A stretch of 32,788 nt of DNA, taken from Planctomycetota bacterium (GTDB lineage Bacteria > Planctomycetota > Planctomycetia > Pirellulales > Pirellulaceae). Positions 1 through 8,827 of this stretch are shown one piece after another. The DNA lies in assembly GCA_026692885.1 (NCBI GenBank), contig JAPLNJ010000350.1, positions 1 through 32,788 on the forward strand, given 5' to 3'. Each line of letters starts with the position of its first letter. The first letter of the stretch is position 1. The notes below the pieces were generated by a model. The model did no database searches, was not told the origin of the DNA, and saw nothing but the letters and a program-made list of their open reading frames with translations. The translations under genes and the position numbers were made by a program.

Positions 1-2
1 TC

Positions 3-1091
3 GAACGGCCCGGCCGTTCGGCCATGCAGGTCGCCGCGCCGTTGACGGGCGTGGTGACGCGGATCTGGCCGCTGCAGGGCGAGACGGTGACTCCCGGTCA
101 ACCGTTGTTCGATTTACGGCTGACGCACGAAGAGGTCGTGGAAGCCCAGGCAGATTTCCTTCGCACCGCCGAGGAACTGGACGTGATCAAACGCGAGATC
201 GCCCGACTTGAAGAGGTCGCTAAGGGTGGGGCTATCGCTGGCAAGACCCTGCTGGAACGGCAATACGAGAAGCAGAAGCTGGAAGGGGTTTTCCGAGCGC
301 AGCGGCAGCGTTTGCTCCTGCATGGGCTGTCGACGATACAAGTCGATGGAATCGTGGCCGAACGGACGCTCCTGGCAGGGCTGACGGTCACTGTGCCCGA
401 CCAGTTTGACGAGCACGGCCAGGCCGACAAGGCGGACAGCTCGCGTCTGCTCCAGATCGAGGAACTCAAGGTCACGAAGGGGCAGTACGTGAAGGCGGGC
501 GATCCGCTTTGCGTGCTCGCCGACCACGCGAAGCTCTACCTCCAGGGGAAGGCCTTCGAGCAGGACGCGGCGGTTCTGGAGCAGGCCGTCAGCAACGAGT
601 GGCGGGTGACGGCGGTTATCGAAGCCACGGGCAGGGAACGCCAGCTGGTGCCTGACTTGCCGATCGTGTACCTGGCCAACAAGGTCGAACCCGAATCGCG
701 GGCATTTCTGTTCTACGTCGAGCTGCCCAACCAAGTCGTCCGCAACCGCGAGCGACCGGATGGCCACCGCTTTGCCAGTTGGCAATTCAAGCCGGGCCAA
801 CGGGTGGAGTTGATGATTCCCGTGGACAGGTTGGCCGACCGCATCGTGCTCCCGCTGAACGCTGTCGTGCAAGACGGAGCTGAAGCTTACGTGTTCGAGC
901 AGAACGACGGACACTTCGACCGCCGCGCGGTGCGGGTGGAGTACCGTGACCAATACTCCGCGGTGATTGCCAACGACGGCACGCTGCAGCCGGGCAAGCT
1001 GGTCATCGTTTCGGGAACCTACCAGGTCCACCTGTCGATGAAGAACAAAGCGGGTGGCGCACCTGATCCGCACGCCGGACACAATCATTAG
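3..1091 (+). CDS. Efflux RND periplasmic adaptor (CusB/HlyD family), 5' partial
   Basis: Membrane-fusion adaptor that would link an inner-membrane RND pump to an outer-membrane channel for metal efflux. The frame is open to the window edge, so the N-terminus, with its signal peptide or anchor, lies outside; the first ATG at position 24 is probably internal. Visible parts are a lipoyl/barrel-sandwich half (AAPLTGVVTRIWPLQGETV), a helical hairpin (roughly residues 35-100), the second lipoyl half (VTKGQYVKAGDPLCVLAD), and a beta-barrel ending in KPGQRVELMIPVDRL. The last residues, PHAGHNH, form a short His-rich tail that could bind metal (inference). It is followed by the CusA/CzcA-like pump about 500 bp downstream, which supports a heavy-metal efflux operon. 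The TAG stop overlaps the first base of a heptamer array that begins at 1091. Confidence 0.88.
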   Translation, partial: ERPGRSAMQVAAPLTGVVTRIWPLQGETVTPGQPLFDLRLTHEEVVEAQADFLRTAEELDVIKREIARLEEVAKGGAIAGKTLLERQYEKQKLEGVFRAQRQRLLLHGLSTIQVDGIVAERTLLAGLTVTVPDQFDEHGQADKADSSRLLQIEELKVTKGQYVKAGDPLCVLADHAKLYLQGKAFEQDAAVLEQAVSNEWRVTAVIEATGRERQLVPDLPIVYLANKVEPESRAFLFYVELPNQVVRNRERPDGHRFASWQFKPGQRVELMIPVDRLADRIVLPLNAVVQDGAEAYVFEQNDGHFDRRAVRVEYRDQYSAVIANDGTLQPGKLVIVSGTYQVHLSMKNKAGGAPDPHAGHNH

Positions 1092-1533
1092 TCGAGAGTC
1101 GAGAGTCGAGAGTCGAGAGTCGAGAGTCGAGAGTCGAGAGTCGAGAGTCGAGAGTCGAGGGGCGAGAGGCGAGGGGCGAGGGGCGAGGGGCGAGAAGGCC
1201 GTCGATTTCGCGGATCGGGTATACGCGGTGACGCGCGAGTTTCCCGATGCAGAGCGGTTTGGGCTGACTAGTCAGATGCGACGCGCGGCCGTCTCGGTCT
1301 CATCCAACCTGGCGGAAGGAAGCAGCAGGTCGTCAGACAACGACTTCGCACGTTTTGTGGAGATTGGCTACGGCTCCCTGATGGAAGTCGTCTCCCAGTC
1401 GCAGATCGCCCTGAAACAAGGAATCTTGCCACCGCCGGATCGCGACGACCTGTACGCGTCCGCCGACGAACTCGCCCGCATGCTCAGCGGCCTGCGGTCG
1501 TCACTCCTGCGTCCGAAAAACAAGAAACTCTGA
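1054..1533 (+). CDS. Four-helix-bundle (S23/IVP-like) protein with repeat-derived N-terminus
   Basis: The conserved part (KAVDFADRVYAVTREFP, FGLTSQMRRAAVSVSSNLAEG, FARFVEIGYGSLMEV) matches the four-helix-bundle family of the ORFs found in 23S rRNA intervening sequences, also related to Avd of diversity-generating retroelements. The molecular function of the family is not established. Family members normally begin with a short 'M..f..L.vW.KA' segment. Here that segment is replaced by SRESRVE repeats encoded by the heptamer array, and the conserved frame opens at 'GEKAVDF'. The only in-frame start candidate seen is GTG at 1054, inside the end of the adaptor gene, so the true start is uncertain and translation may be coupled. 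The gene is bracketed by inverted heptamer arrays (1091-1195 and 1556-1595). It may be expressed, or it may be a cargo ORF whose 5' end was eroded. Confidence 0.7.
   Translation: MAHLIRTPDTIISRESRVESRESRVESRESRVESRGARGEGRGARGEKAVDFADRVYAVTREFPDAERFGLTSQMRRAAVSVSSNLAEGSSRSSDNDFARFVEIGYGSLMEVVSQSQIALKQGILPPPDRDDLYASADELARMLSGLRSSLLRPKNKKL
1091..1195 (+). repeat. Heptamer tandem array, left arm (GTCGAGA)n
   Basis: Nine exact GTCGAGA units (1091-1153) and a tenth GTCGAGG are followed by five degenerate GGCGAGA/GGCGAGG units to 1195, about 15 units in all. The array starts on the last base of the adaptor stop codon. It is inverted relative to the array at 1556-1595, so the two bracket the four-helix-bundle ORF. 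Because 7 is not a multiple of 3, it translates as a seven-residue repeat (SRESRVE). Confidence 0.95.
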
Positions 1534-1555
1534 TCCGCAAGCACCAATCCTCCAG

Positions 1556-1595
1556 CTCTAAACTCTAAACTCTAAACTCTGGACTCTGGACTCTC
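1556..1595 (+). repeat. Heptamer array, right arm (CTCTAAA/CTCTGGA)
   Basis: Three CTCTAAA units, two CTCTGGA units and a partial CTCTC end exactly at the ATG of the pump gene (1596). The reverse complement has the core AGAGT(C/T), like the left array, so the two arrays are in inverted orientation. The array occupies the place where a Shine-Dalgarno sequence would be expected. Confidence 0.92.
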
Positions 1596-4500
1596 ATGCT
1601 CAATGCCATTATCCGCTTCTCGTTGCACCATAGGCTGTTGGTCGTAGCCGCGGCGCTGATGATCGTGGGCTATGGCGGCTGGCAACTCAATCAGCTCCCG
1701 ATCGACGTCTTCCCGGACCTGAACCGGCCTCGCGTGACCGTGATGACCGAAGTGCCTGGCCTGGCCCCGGAGGAAGTCGAGGCCCTGATCACATTCCCAC
1801 TGGAATCGGCGCTCAACGGGGCGACCGGCGTGCAAGCGGTGCGCAGTTCCTCGGGGGTCGGAACCTCGATGATCTACGTCGAGTTCGACTGGGGGACCGA
1901 CATCTACGTGGATCGCCAGATCGTGGCGGAGAAACTGGCCTTGGCCGCTGACCGCATGCCGGAGGGCATTCGGCCGCAGTTGGCGCCCATTTCGTCGGTC
2001 ATGGGCCAGATCATGATTGTGGGGATGTGGAGCGAGGGGAATCAGACGGATCCGATGGAAATCCGCACGCTGGCGGACTGGGTCGTACGCCAGCGGCTCC
2101 TGACCATCCCGGGTGTGTCGCAGGTGACCACGATGGGCGGACAGCGCAAACAGTTCCAAGTGCTGGTGAATCCCACCAGCTTGCTGTCCTACGGGGTGAC
2201 GCTGCACGAGGTCGAGACGGCGCTCGAGAAGAGCAACTCGAACGTCACGGGCGGATATCTTGATTCTCAAGGCCCGAACGAGTACTTGGTGCGCGCGCTC
2301 GGGCGAGTCCAGTCCATCGAAGACCTGCAGGAGTTGGTCGTGAAGATTCGCGACGGGCGCCCAGTCCTGCTGCGGCAAATCGCCCGGGTCCTCGAAGGGC
2401 CCCAGGTCAAGCGCGGCGACAGCTCGGCGTTTGTGCGAGTCCAGAGTCCAGAGTCCAGAGTCCAGAGTCGGAAAAAAGAGAGGGCAGGGAGCGAGGATTC
2501 TTCTGCTCTCGACTCTCGACTCTCGGCTCTCGACTCCTTCGCCGGCGGTCCGGCCGTGCTCCTGACGATCAACAAACAGCCGGGGACGGACACCCGGCGA
2601 CTCACCGAGCGCGTGACGGACGCACTGAAAGAGCTGGGACCGTCCTTGCCGGCGGATATTCGCATCGTTCCCGAGCTGTACCAACAAAAGCAGTTCATCG
2701 ACTTGGCCATCGCGAATGTGATGGCTGCCCTGCGCGACGGCGGCATCCTAGTCGCCATCATCCTGTTCATCTTCCTCCTGAACTTCCGGACCACGTGTAT
2801 CACCTTGACGGCCATCCCGCTGTCCATTGTCGTCACCGGGCTGGTCTTCAAGTGGTTCGGCATGTCGATCAACACGATGACCCTGGGCGGCCTGGCCGTT
2901 GCCATCGGAGAGTTAGTTGATGATGCCATTGTGGACGTGGAGAATATCTACCGCCGACTGCGGGAGAACCGACATTCCGGCCATCCCAAGCCGGCGTTGC
3001 TAGTCGTGTTCCAAGCGAGCGCGGAGATCCGCAATTCGATCGTGTTCAGCACCTTGATTATCGTGCTGGTCTTCATCCCGCTGTTCGCTCTGAGCGGGAT
3101 GGAAGGGCGTTTGTTCACGCCCTTGGGGACCGCCTACATCGTGTCTATCCTCGCTTCGCTGGTGGTGTCCTTGACGGTGACCCCGGTGCTCTCCTACTGG
3201 CTTCTGCCCAACGCCGGCATCACGCATCGGGAGCAGGAGAGCTTCGTCCTCCGCGGGCTCAAGGCGTTGGCTGGTTGGGTGATCGGCAGGAGCCTTTGCG
3301 TCTCCCAGCCCATCTTGCTCGCCGCCTTGGCGGCGGTCGGCGTGAGTGTCGCCGTGTTGCTGCAGATGGAGAGTGACTTCATGCCTCCGTTTGACGAGGG
3401 GGTGGCGCAGCTGAACGTCCTCTTGCCGCCGGGCACTTCGCTGCAGCGGTCCAAAGAGGTCGCCCGCATGGTCGAGCGGCGGTTGCAGAAGATCCAGGGC
3501 GTCGAGGGGTTCGTTGCGCGGACGGGCCGGGCCGAACTCGACGAGCACATCATCGGCGTCAACATGACCGAGTTCATCATCAGCTTCAATCCCCAGAGCA
3601 GCCGCAGCCGGGAAGCGGTGCTCGACGAGATCCGCGAGGCGATGGCGGACATCCCCGGGATCGTCACCAGCGTCGAGCAGCCGCTGGCGCACTTGATTTC
3701 GGCCATGCTGTCCGGCGTCCAGGCGCAGGTGGCCATCAAACTGTATGGGGATGACTTGGATGTGCTGCGCGCCAAGTTACAGGAAATGAAGACCATCGTG
3801 CAAGGTGTCCCCGGGGTCAAGGATCTGATGGCCGAGCCGCAAATCTCGATTCCGCAACTGCGGATCGAATTGGATCGACATCAACTCGCTCGTTTCGGCT
3901 TGACACCCGGCGACGTGAACAAATTCGTCGAAACGGCCCTGCATGGCCGGGTGGTGTCGGAAGTGCTCCTCGGCCAGCGCACGTTCGATCTGGTCGTGCG
4001 CTTCGACGAACCCTACCGGGAGAACCTGGAATCGCTGAAACGGATGTCTCTGGAATTGCCGGAGGGCGGGACGACGCCGCTGGCTTCGGTTGCCAAGATC
4101 TACCCAGCGGGCGGCCCCAACACGATTAACCGCGAGCAGGTCCGCCGCCGCGTCGTCCTGCAGTGCAACACCTCCGGTCGCGGTCTGGTGGATGTCGTCC
4201 GGGACATCGACCAGCGGCTCAAGACTGTTCAAGACCAGCTGCCCACGGGCTATTTCATCGAGTACGGCGGCCAATTCGAGAGCCAGCAGTCGGCCTCCCG
4301 CATGATCGGCGTGCTGTTCAGCGTCTCGCTGGCGGGGATGTTTCTGGTGCTGTTTACGATGTTCCGCTCGGTCAACTTCTCGCTGCAAGTCATGGCCGCC
4401 CTGCCGATGGCGTTCATCGGCGCGGTGGCGGCCATCAAGCTGACCAATCAGACCCTGACGATTGCCAGCATGGTGGGCTTCATCTCGCTGTGCGGCATCG

Positions 4501-4895
4501 CCACGCGAAACGGAATCTTGCTGCTGGATCACTACATTCACTTGGTGAAGTATGAGGGCGAGACCTGGTCCCGCCAGATGCTGGTCCGCGCCGGGAAAGA
4601 ACGATTGGCACCCGTGCTGATGACCGCCTTGACCGCCGGGATCGGCTTGGTGCCTCTGGCGCTGGCCGCGGGAGAGCCGGGCAAAGAAATCCTCTACCCG
4701 GTGGCGACGGTGATCATTGGTGGACTGATCAGCAGTACCCTCCTGGAATTCCTGGTGCGGCCAGCCTTGTTCTGGACCATCGGGCGGAAGGCGGGCGACC
4801 GCATCGTCGCCGCGCACCAGGCCGAGATCGAATTGGAAGAGCGGGAAACCGTGCTGGTTTCGGGCAGCCAGTGTGACCCCAGTCAACTGCCGTAA
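1596..4895 (+). CDS. Heavy-metal efflux RND permease (CusA/CzcA family)
   Basis: Proton-driven inner-membrane pump of the HME-RND type, 1,099 aa, slightly longer than typical members (about 1,030-1,050). The N-terminus runs into TM1 and the periplasmic start 'LPIDVFPDLNRPRVTV'. The TM4 motif AVAIGELVDDAIVDVENIYR carries the acidic proton-relay residues usual in the family. The second half repeats the fold, with a second periplasmic part and C-terminal membrane segments (MVGFISLCGIATRNGILLLDH). Residues about 281-314 are a foreign in-frame insert encoded by inverted heptamer arrays (2437-2537); the normal sequence appears to resume at FAGGPAVLLTINKQPG. The insert lies in the periplasmic porter region before TM2. 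No Shine-Dalgarno is visible because a heptamer array abuts the ATG. The metal cannot be told from sequence alone. The adaptor gene upstream is the obvious partner. Confidence 0.93.
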   Translation: MLNAIIRFSLHHRLLVVAAALMIVGYGGWQLNQLPIDVFPDLNRPRVTVMTEVPGLAPEEVEALITFPLESALNGATGVQAVRSSSGVGTSMIYVEFDWGTDIYVDRQIVAEKLALAADRMPEGIRPQLAPISSVMGQIMIVGMWSEGNQTDPMEIRTLADWVVRQRLLTIPGVSQVTTMGGQRKQFQVLVNPTSLLSYGVTLHEVETALEKSNSNVTGGYLDSQGPNEYLVRALGRVQSIEDLQELVVKIRDGRPVLLRQIARVLEGPQVKRGDSSAFVRVQSPESRVQSRKKERAGSEDSSALDSRLSALDSFAGGPAVLLTINKQPGTDTRRLTERVTDALKELGPSLPADIRIVPELYQQKQFIDLAIANVMAALRDGGILVAIILFIFLLNFRTTCITLTAIPLSIVVTGLVFKWFGMSINTMTLGGLAVAIGELVDDAIVDVENIYRRLRENRHSGHPKPALLVVFQASAEIRNSIVFSTLIIVLVFIPLFALSGMEGRLFTPLGTAYIVSILASLVVSLTVTPVLSYWLLPNAGITHREQESFVLRGLKALAGWVIGRSLCVSQPILLAALAAVGVSVAVLLQMESDFMPPFDEGVAQLNVLLPPGTSLQRSKEVARMVERRLQKIQGVEGFVARTGRAELDEHIIGVNMTEFIISFNPQSSRSREAVLDEIREAMADIPGIVTSVEQPLAHLISAMLSGVQAQVAIKLYGDDLDVLRAKLQEMKTIVQGVPGVKDLMAEPQISIPQLRIELDRHQLARFGLTPGDVNKFVETALHGRVVSEVLLGQRTFDLVVRFDEPYRENLESLKRMSLELPEGGTTPLASVAKIYPAGGPNTINREQVRRRVVLQCNTSGRGLVDVVRDIDQRLKTVQDQLPTGYFIEYGGQFESQQSASRMIGVLFSVSLAGMFLVLFTMFRSVNFSLQVMAALPMAFIGAVAAIKLTNQTLTIASMVGFISLCGIATRNGILLLDHYIHLVKYEGETWSRQMLVRAGKERLAPVLMTALTAGIGLVPLALAAGEPGKEILYPVATVIIGGLISSTLLEFLVRPALFWTIGRKAGDRIVAAHQAEIELEERETVLVSGSQCDPSQLP
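2437..2537 (+). repeat. Inverted heptamer-array pair inserted in frame in the RND pump gene
   Basis: Four GAGTCCA units and one GAGTCGG (2437-2471) are followed by a 34-bp purine-rich spacer, then CTCTCGA, CTCTCGA, CTCTCGG, CTCTCGA and a partial CTCC (2506-2537). The two arms are inverted to each other, in the same order as the arrays flanking the S23-like ORF at 1.1-1.6 kb, but with no ORF between them. The reading frame of the pump is kept and no stop is introduced. Confidence 0.93.
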
Positions 4896-5066
4896 CCGCA
4901 GGCTTGGCGGGAACTACTCCCTTGGAGAAAGGAACCTGATGAGCAGGGGGCGTTGGTTGGCCAACGTAGGGAGGCTATGAGGCGGGCTAGTGGCCGCGCA
5001 AGAATAACTTGATCCAATAGGAATTTGTAATGCTGGCGAGTCTGGGATGGTTTCGATGAAGGGCGT

Positions 5067-5136
5067 CCTAATCTTTTGCCCTAATCTTCCTCCGGCTGCA
5101 TGGGAATGGAGGGAGAGATTAAGGGGAAAGATTAGG
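5067..5136. repeat. Imperfect inverted repeat (CCTAATCTT hairpin) in the 4896-5228 intergenic stretch
   Basis: The left arm (5067-5093) starts CCTAATCTTTTGCCCTAATC. The right arm (5108-5136) contains GATTAAGGGGAAAGATTAGG. The arms pair with a few mismatches around a short loop. It resembles a dispersed intergenic repeat rather than a terminator, because no T-run follows. The rest of 4896-5228, between the 3' ends of the pump and of the minus-strand gene, shows only a small CGTTGG/CCAACG palindrome and no gene I can support. Confidence 0.6.
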
Positions 5137-5228
5137 GTTCCGGCGGAGCCGGATAAGTTGAACGCTTGGCCGTCCTACAAGGATTTGACCAACTTATTTG
5201 CCGCTCGCCTAACACCACAGACCGCGAT

Positions 5229-8148
5229 TCAGTACCCGCCGACGTCGCTGATCCGGATCACGGGTGTCACGGTCTGCATTTCGGTTGGATCGAGCGACTT
5301 TCGGTTCATGACCACGTAGAGCTTGGTGAGACGGATCGGATAGGTCACGCTACGGCCGTTGCCCTGCAACCGCTGGCACCGGCCGCCGGGGGACGAGTAG
5401 ACGACGGGCGACTGCGCGTCGATGGGGAACTGGATGAAATGCCAACCGTCGAAATTGATGGACAGTTCGCCGGGCCAGTCATGCCATTCATTTCCGTGCG
5501 TGCGCCAGACGTTGCCGGTGGCATCCTGGAACTCGAAGACCACCTTGCCCCACGAGGAATTACCTTTCACCCACAGGCCGAGCGTGTGCGGCTCGCCCGG
5601 AATTGGCGCCGGTTTGGCAGTGGTGATCGCACCGTATTCGCCGATGTAGTCGGAGAGCGCGCTGTCGCCGTGCAGTTCCAGGCACGAACCCCGCTCCGCA
5701 TCCTGCACCTGCCGCAGGCTGAATCTCCCCGGAACGTGACGCGGCAGTTCGCCGGTCTGTTTCGTGAGACTCTCGTCCTGGCAGAGACTCCAAGCGGATC
5801 CGTCGTCCAGCTTGTCGGCCACGCGGAATCCCTGCGGTGCTGGTTCCGTGATCTGACGCAGGACACGGGCCGCTGTCAGCGGTTGGGTACGCGCCCTGAG
5901 GTCCGCCCTCCCACAACTTCTCGGGCATGCCCGTCTGGCCCGCCGCCGTTTCAATGCCGATGGTGTCCACCAACGACGGGTCGAACCCGTGTCGTAGCAG
6001 CGAGGCGACAATGGCGGCCGAGGCACTTGTGTTGCCGACGATGATCTTGAGCTCCGGGAATTTCTCGCGGTACAGCCGAGCGGCCGACGTCGCGATTTCC
6101 ACCCGCTGACGGGCCTTCTTCACGGTCGGTTCGTCCTCCTCCGCTTTACCGCCAAACAGCTCTGCCGGCAGGTAGTTCCCGTAGCTCTCGTGGAAGATCA
6201 GGATCGATTTGCAGTGCGGGAACTTACGCACCCATTCCGCCACTTTGGTTTCGCTGCCGGCCGGGGCGTCGGCTTTGAAGATCCAGCCGATCTGATTGAG
6301 CGTCACCTGCCACGGGGCGAAATCGGCCTCGGTGTACTTCGTCCAGCCGAACGTCGTCTTGTGGAAACCAGCCTTGTGGAGCAGGGGGCCGATGATGGCG
6401 ACATCGTCACAGCCGTAGTGTGCTCCGCCGAACCACCACACGCCGTACGGCGAATCGTAGCCGGCCTTTCGCCGGTCAGGTCCGAGCACGGCGAAGGCTG
6501 CCTCGTGGACGAGCAACGGCTGCGTCGCAACACCGCGGGACGCGAGCGCAAACTTTAGTCCGTACCAGCCCGGGCGCGGCACGTTCAACGGGATCGTGTG
6601 CCGGCGCTCCTCGCCCCCCGCCGAGAAGTCCAAGGCGACGCGATCTTCACGCAGGAGCGCGCCGGACACGTCGGTGATCCGCCACGAGAGCGTCGTCTGG
6701 CACGGCTCGGTAGCTTTGATCACGGCGACCGTTTCGGGAATTTCAGCGTTGTAAAAGATGTTGCCGGGCTGCTTGGGCGCCAGCGAGAACTCCGTGGGAC
6801 AGCGTTCCAGTGTGATCCCGAAGACGTGTACCGCGCTGGTGGAACCACGCACCGGCTTCACACCCTCGATGCGGCCGAGCAAATCAATGTCCAGGTATCT
6901 ACCGTCGAGCATGGCTGCGTGGGGGTCCTTGTCCGAGACCAGCAGGTCGAGAATTCTTCCGGCGTCCAGAGCGAGTTCCGCGAGATACAGCGGCGTTTCC
7001 ACCGCCTGGCCGTCCGCCGCGTACGCGACCGTGCCCACACGCCGGAGGTTCTCGGCGGGCGTCTCGCCGGCGCGCGGCAGAGCCACGGCAGCGTGCGTCA
7101 TCGCTGTTCCCCGGCCGGAACGGGCGAAACGCGTCATGCGGACCGTCAGCACCGGCTCTTTTCGGGGATCAGGCTCGGCGGCACAGAGCACATAGGCCTT
7201 GTGATAGAAGGCTTGCGGCACGGAGAAATGGAGCGTCTCCGGCATCCCGTCGAAGGGCGTGCGAGACAAATGCTCGTCGCACTCCAGCGCCCACGAGCCC
7301 TTCATCTCCCGGACGACGCCCGCATCGCCGTTGCCCGTGCCGTCCGCGACGAGCAGCGGAACGCCGATCTCGGACAGCGCCTTGGCCTCCGCCGAACCAC
7401 GTTCGGCGCCCGCGGTCCACTTCGGCGGAAGGCCTGCGACGCGTTGCAGGCCCTTGGCCAGCGAGACCCGCGCGTCTCGCATCGCACCCGGCTTCGCAAT
7501 CCGGCTGATGTCCAGCACACAATACTTGTCCTCAACCGCTGGCAGTGGATACGGCGATTGGTCCCTGATTGCCGCTCCCGCCGGGAGCGAAACCTGGACC
7601 TGCCGCAAGCCGCTCGCGGTCGGGAACACTCCCGCATAGCAGCCGTTAATCCACATTTCCACCCGGTCGGGCCGGTTGCGGAACTCGTAGTGCACGAACG
7701 TTTGCGAAGCGGCCGGCAGGCTGTCCCAGCGCTGGAGCAGTTCGTCCTGCTGCTGGTCCGTGTAGCGGAACAGATTCGGCTTCGCAAACAGCCTGAGGTT
7801 GGTTCCCGACACGGCGACGAACGAATCGCCCGCTTGGACCTCTGCATACGCCGGTTTCGCATTCTGCGGCGCGTCGGCCGGTTGTGGTAAGCGGCGTTTG
7901 CCGGACTGCGGCCGTACGTCCAACGTCAGCAACTTCTTGCCGCCGCCGGAAAACTCCAGCACGATCTGTGTGGCAGCTTTGCCACCCGGCGTGATCGACA
8001 AACCGATGGCCTGGTCCTCGGCTGCCAACGGAATGGTCACAACCGCTGGCTTCGCCGCCCCGTTCTGCTCGCGCTTCTCCGTCCCCCAGGCCGCCGCCGA
8101 AACGACGGCCAGCGGCACGACCACCAGACGAAAATACGCACGTCGCAT
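5229..8148 (-). pseudogene. Secreted glycoside-hydrolase-like protein, frameshifted and probably internally deleted
   Basis: The start at 8148 has a good Shine-Dalgarno (GGAAGGA) and a signal peptide (MRRAYFRLVVVPLAVVSAAAWG). A long beta-rich N-terminal region leads to the start of a probable TIM barrel (SPYGVWWFGGAHYG, KTTFGWTKYTEADF, ILIFHESYG, IVGNTSASAA). The frame is good to MPEKLWEGGPQGAY near 5887, then degenerates. The natural C-terminus continues in another frame (TQPLTAARVLRQIT through LGLWVKGNSSWGKVVFEFQ to ISDVGGY), a beta-sandwich, carbohydrate-binding-like module ending at 5229. The barrel part before the break is only about 190 residues, too short for a complete barrel, so an internal deletion plus frame loss is more likely than one base error (inference). 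The substrate is unknown. A similar gene, GH2, also broken, lies at 10.5-11.6 kb. Confidence 0.72.
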
Positions 8149-8208
8149 ACGTTGATCCTTCCTACGTTCGGCCGAAAATAACGCCCACGCCCCGGTACTC
8201 CGAGGAGA

Positions 8209-8425
8209 GGGTTGGGGTGCCCCGCGCAAAATCGCGGTGGGAAGCTGACTGGAGTCTATCCCGTTTTCATGCCGCGCGAAGACAGGGGTCGGGTGTACGA
8301 ATTTCAGTTTTTGCGGCCCCAAGTCCATGACCAAGAAACAGCTACTCGCCGCAAAACCTGAAATTCGAACACCCGACCCCCAGCCACACGTCCGCCCAGT
8401 TTTGCGCGGGCCAGGGTTGGGGTGC
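8209..8425. repeat. Nested repeat block between divergent genes
   Basis: A 12-bp direct repeat GGGTTGGGGTGC (8209-8220 and 8414-8425) and an 11-bp perfect inverted repeat, CCCGCGCAAAA (8221-8231) with TTTTGCGCGGG (8400-8410), enclose the larger palindrome at 8284-8381. The stretch also carries a CCCCGGTACTCCGAGGAG hairpin motif at about 8190-8208, a relative of the one at 20.96 kb. No gene I can support lies between 8149 and 8798. A reading frame at about 8500-8750 (ending KLHFELSTAP) is unrecognised. Confidence 0.75.
8284..8381. repeat. 33-bp inverted repeat, REP-like palindrome
   Basis: The left arm, 8284-8316 (contains GGGGTCGGGTGTACGAATTT), and the right arm, 8349-8381 (contains AAATTCGAACACCCGACCCC), match at 30 of 33 positions with a 32-bp spacer. 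The long near-perfect arms and intergenic position fit a REP/MITE-type dispersed palindrome. No transposase is linked to it in this window. Confidence 0.85.
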
Positions 8426-8798
8426 GGGGTCGAACCGCAAATGCCGAAGTTGTTCTTCGGGCGTTCCGAAGTTCGGCCGCTCTTACGCTTCGCGGCTACG
8501 GCATGCGCGAATTGTCATCGCCCGCGTTGGCGGCGTCAACGAGGCGTTCGGTGGCCCACCGTCGGCACGGCGAGACCCGCTGACTTCGGACCTGGGCGAT
8601 CCATACGCGATTCACACCGACGGCGCGGCTGCGGACCTGAAGGAGCAACTCTCGGTCCTGACCACGAAGGTGGCCGAGGCGGACGGGAAGATCCGCGAAG
8701 CGGCGCGGCCGCAGAAACTGCATTTCGAACTGTCGACGGCTCCGTGAGACCGCCAGGAGGGAACGAGCGGGCCGCATCCACCGCGTCGGCGTTGCGTT

Positions 8799-8827
8799 GT
8801 GAGCGGCAAGGCGCTAGCCGCCGGTGG
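8799..8827 (+). repeat. Dispersed repeat copy GTGAGCGGCAAGGCGCTAGC
   Basis: The same unit occurs twice on the minus strand at 31952-31974 and 31989-32016. Here the GTG at its first base is the only start available to the downstream hsdM frame, so the first nine or so residues of that ORF (SGKALAAGG) are repeat sequence. Confidence 0.85.

Noticed and set aside
1054..1533. Diversity-generating retroelement accessory protein Avd
   Set aside because: The four-helix fold is related, but no reverse transcriptase, template repeat or variable repeat is present.
3777..4886. Long minus-strand frame opposite the RND pump
   Set aside because: It is a shadow frame in high-GC coding DNA, with composition unlike real protein and no start signal.
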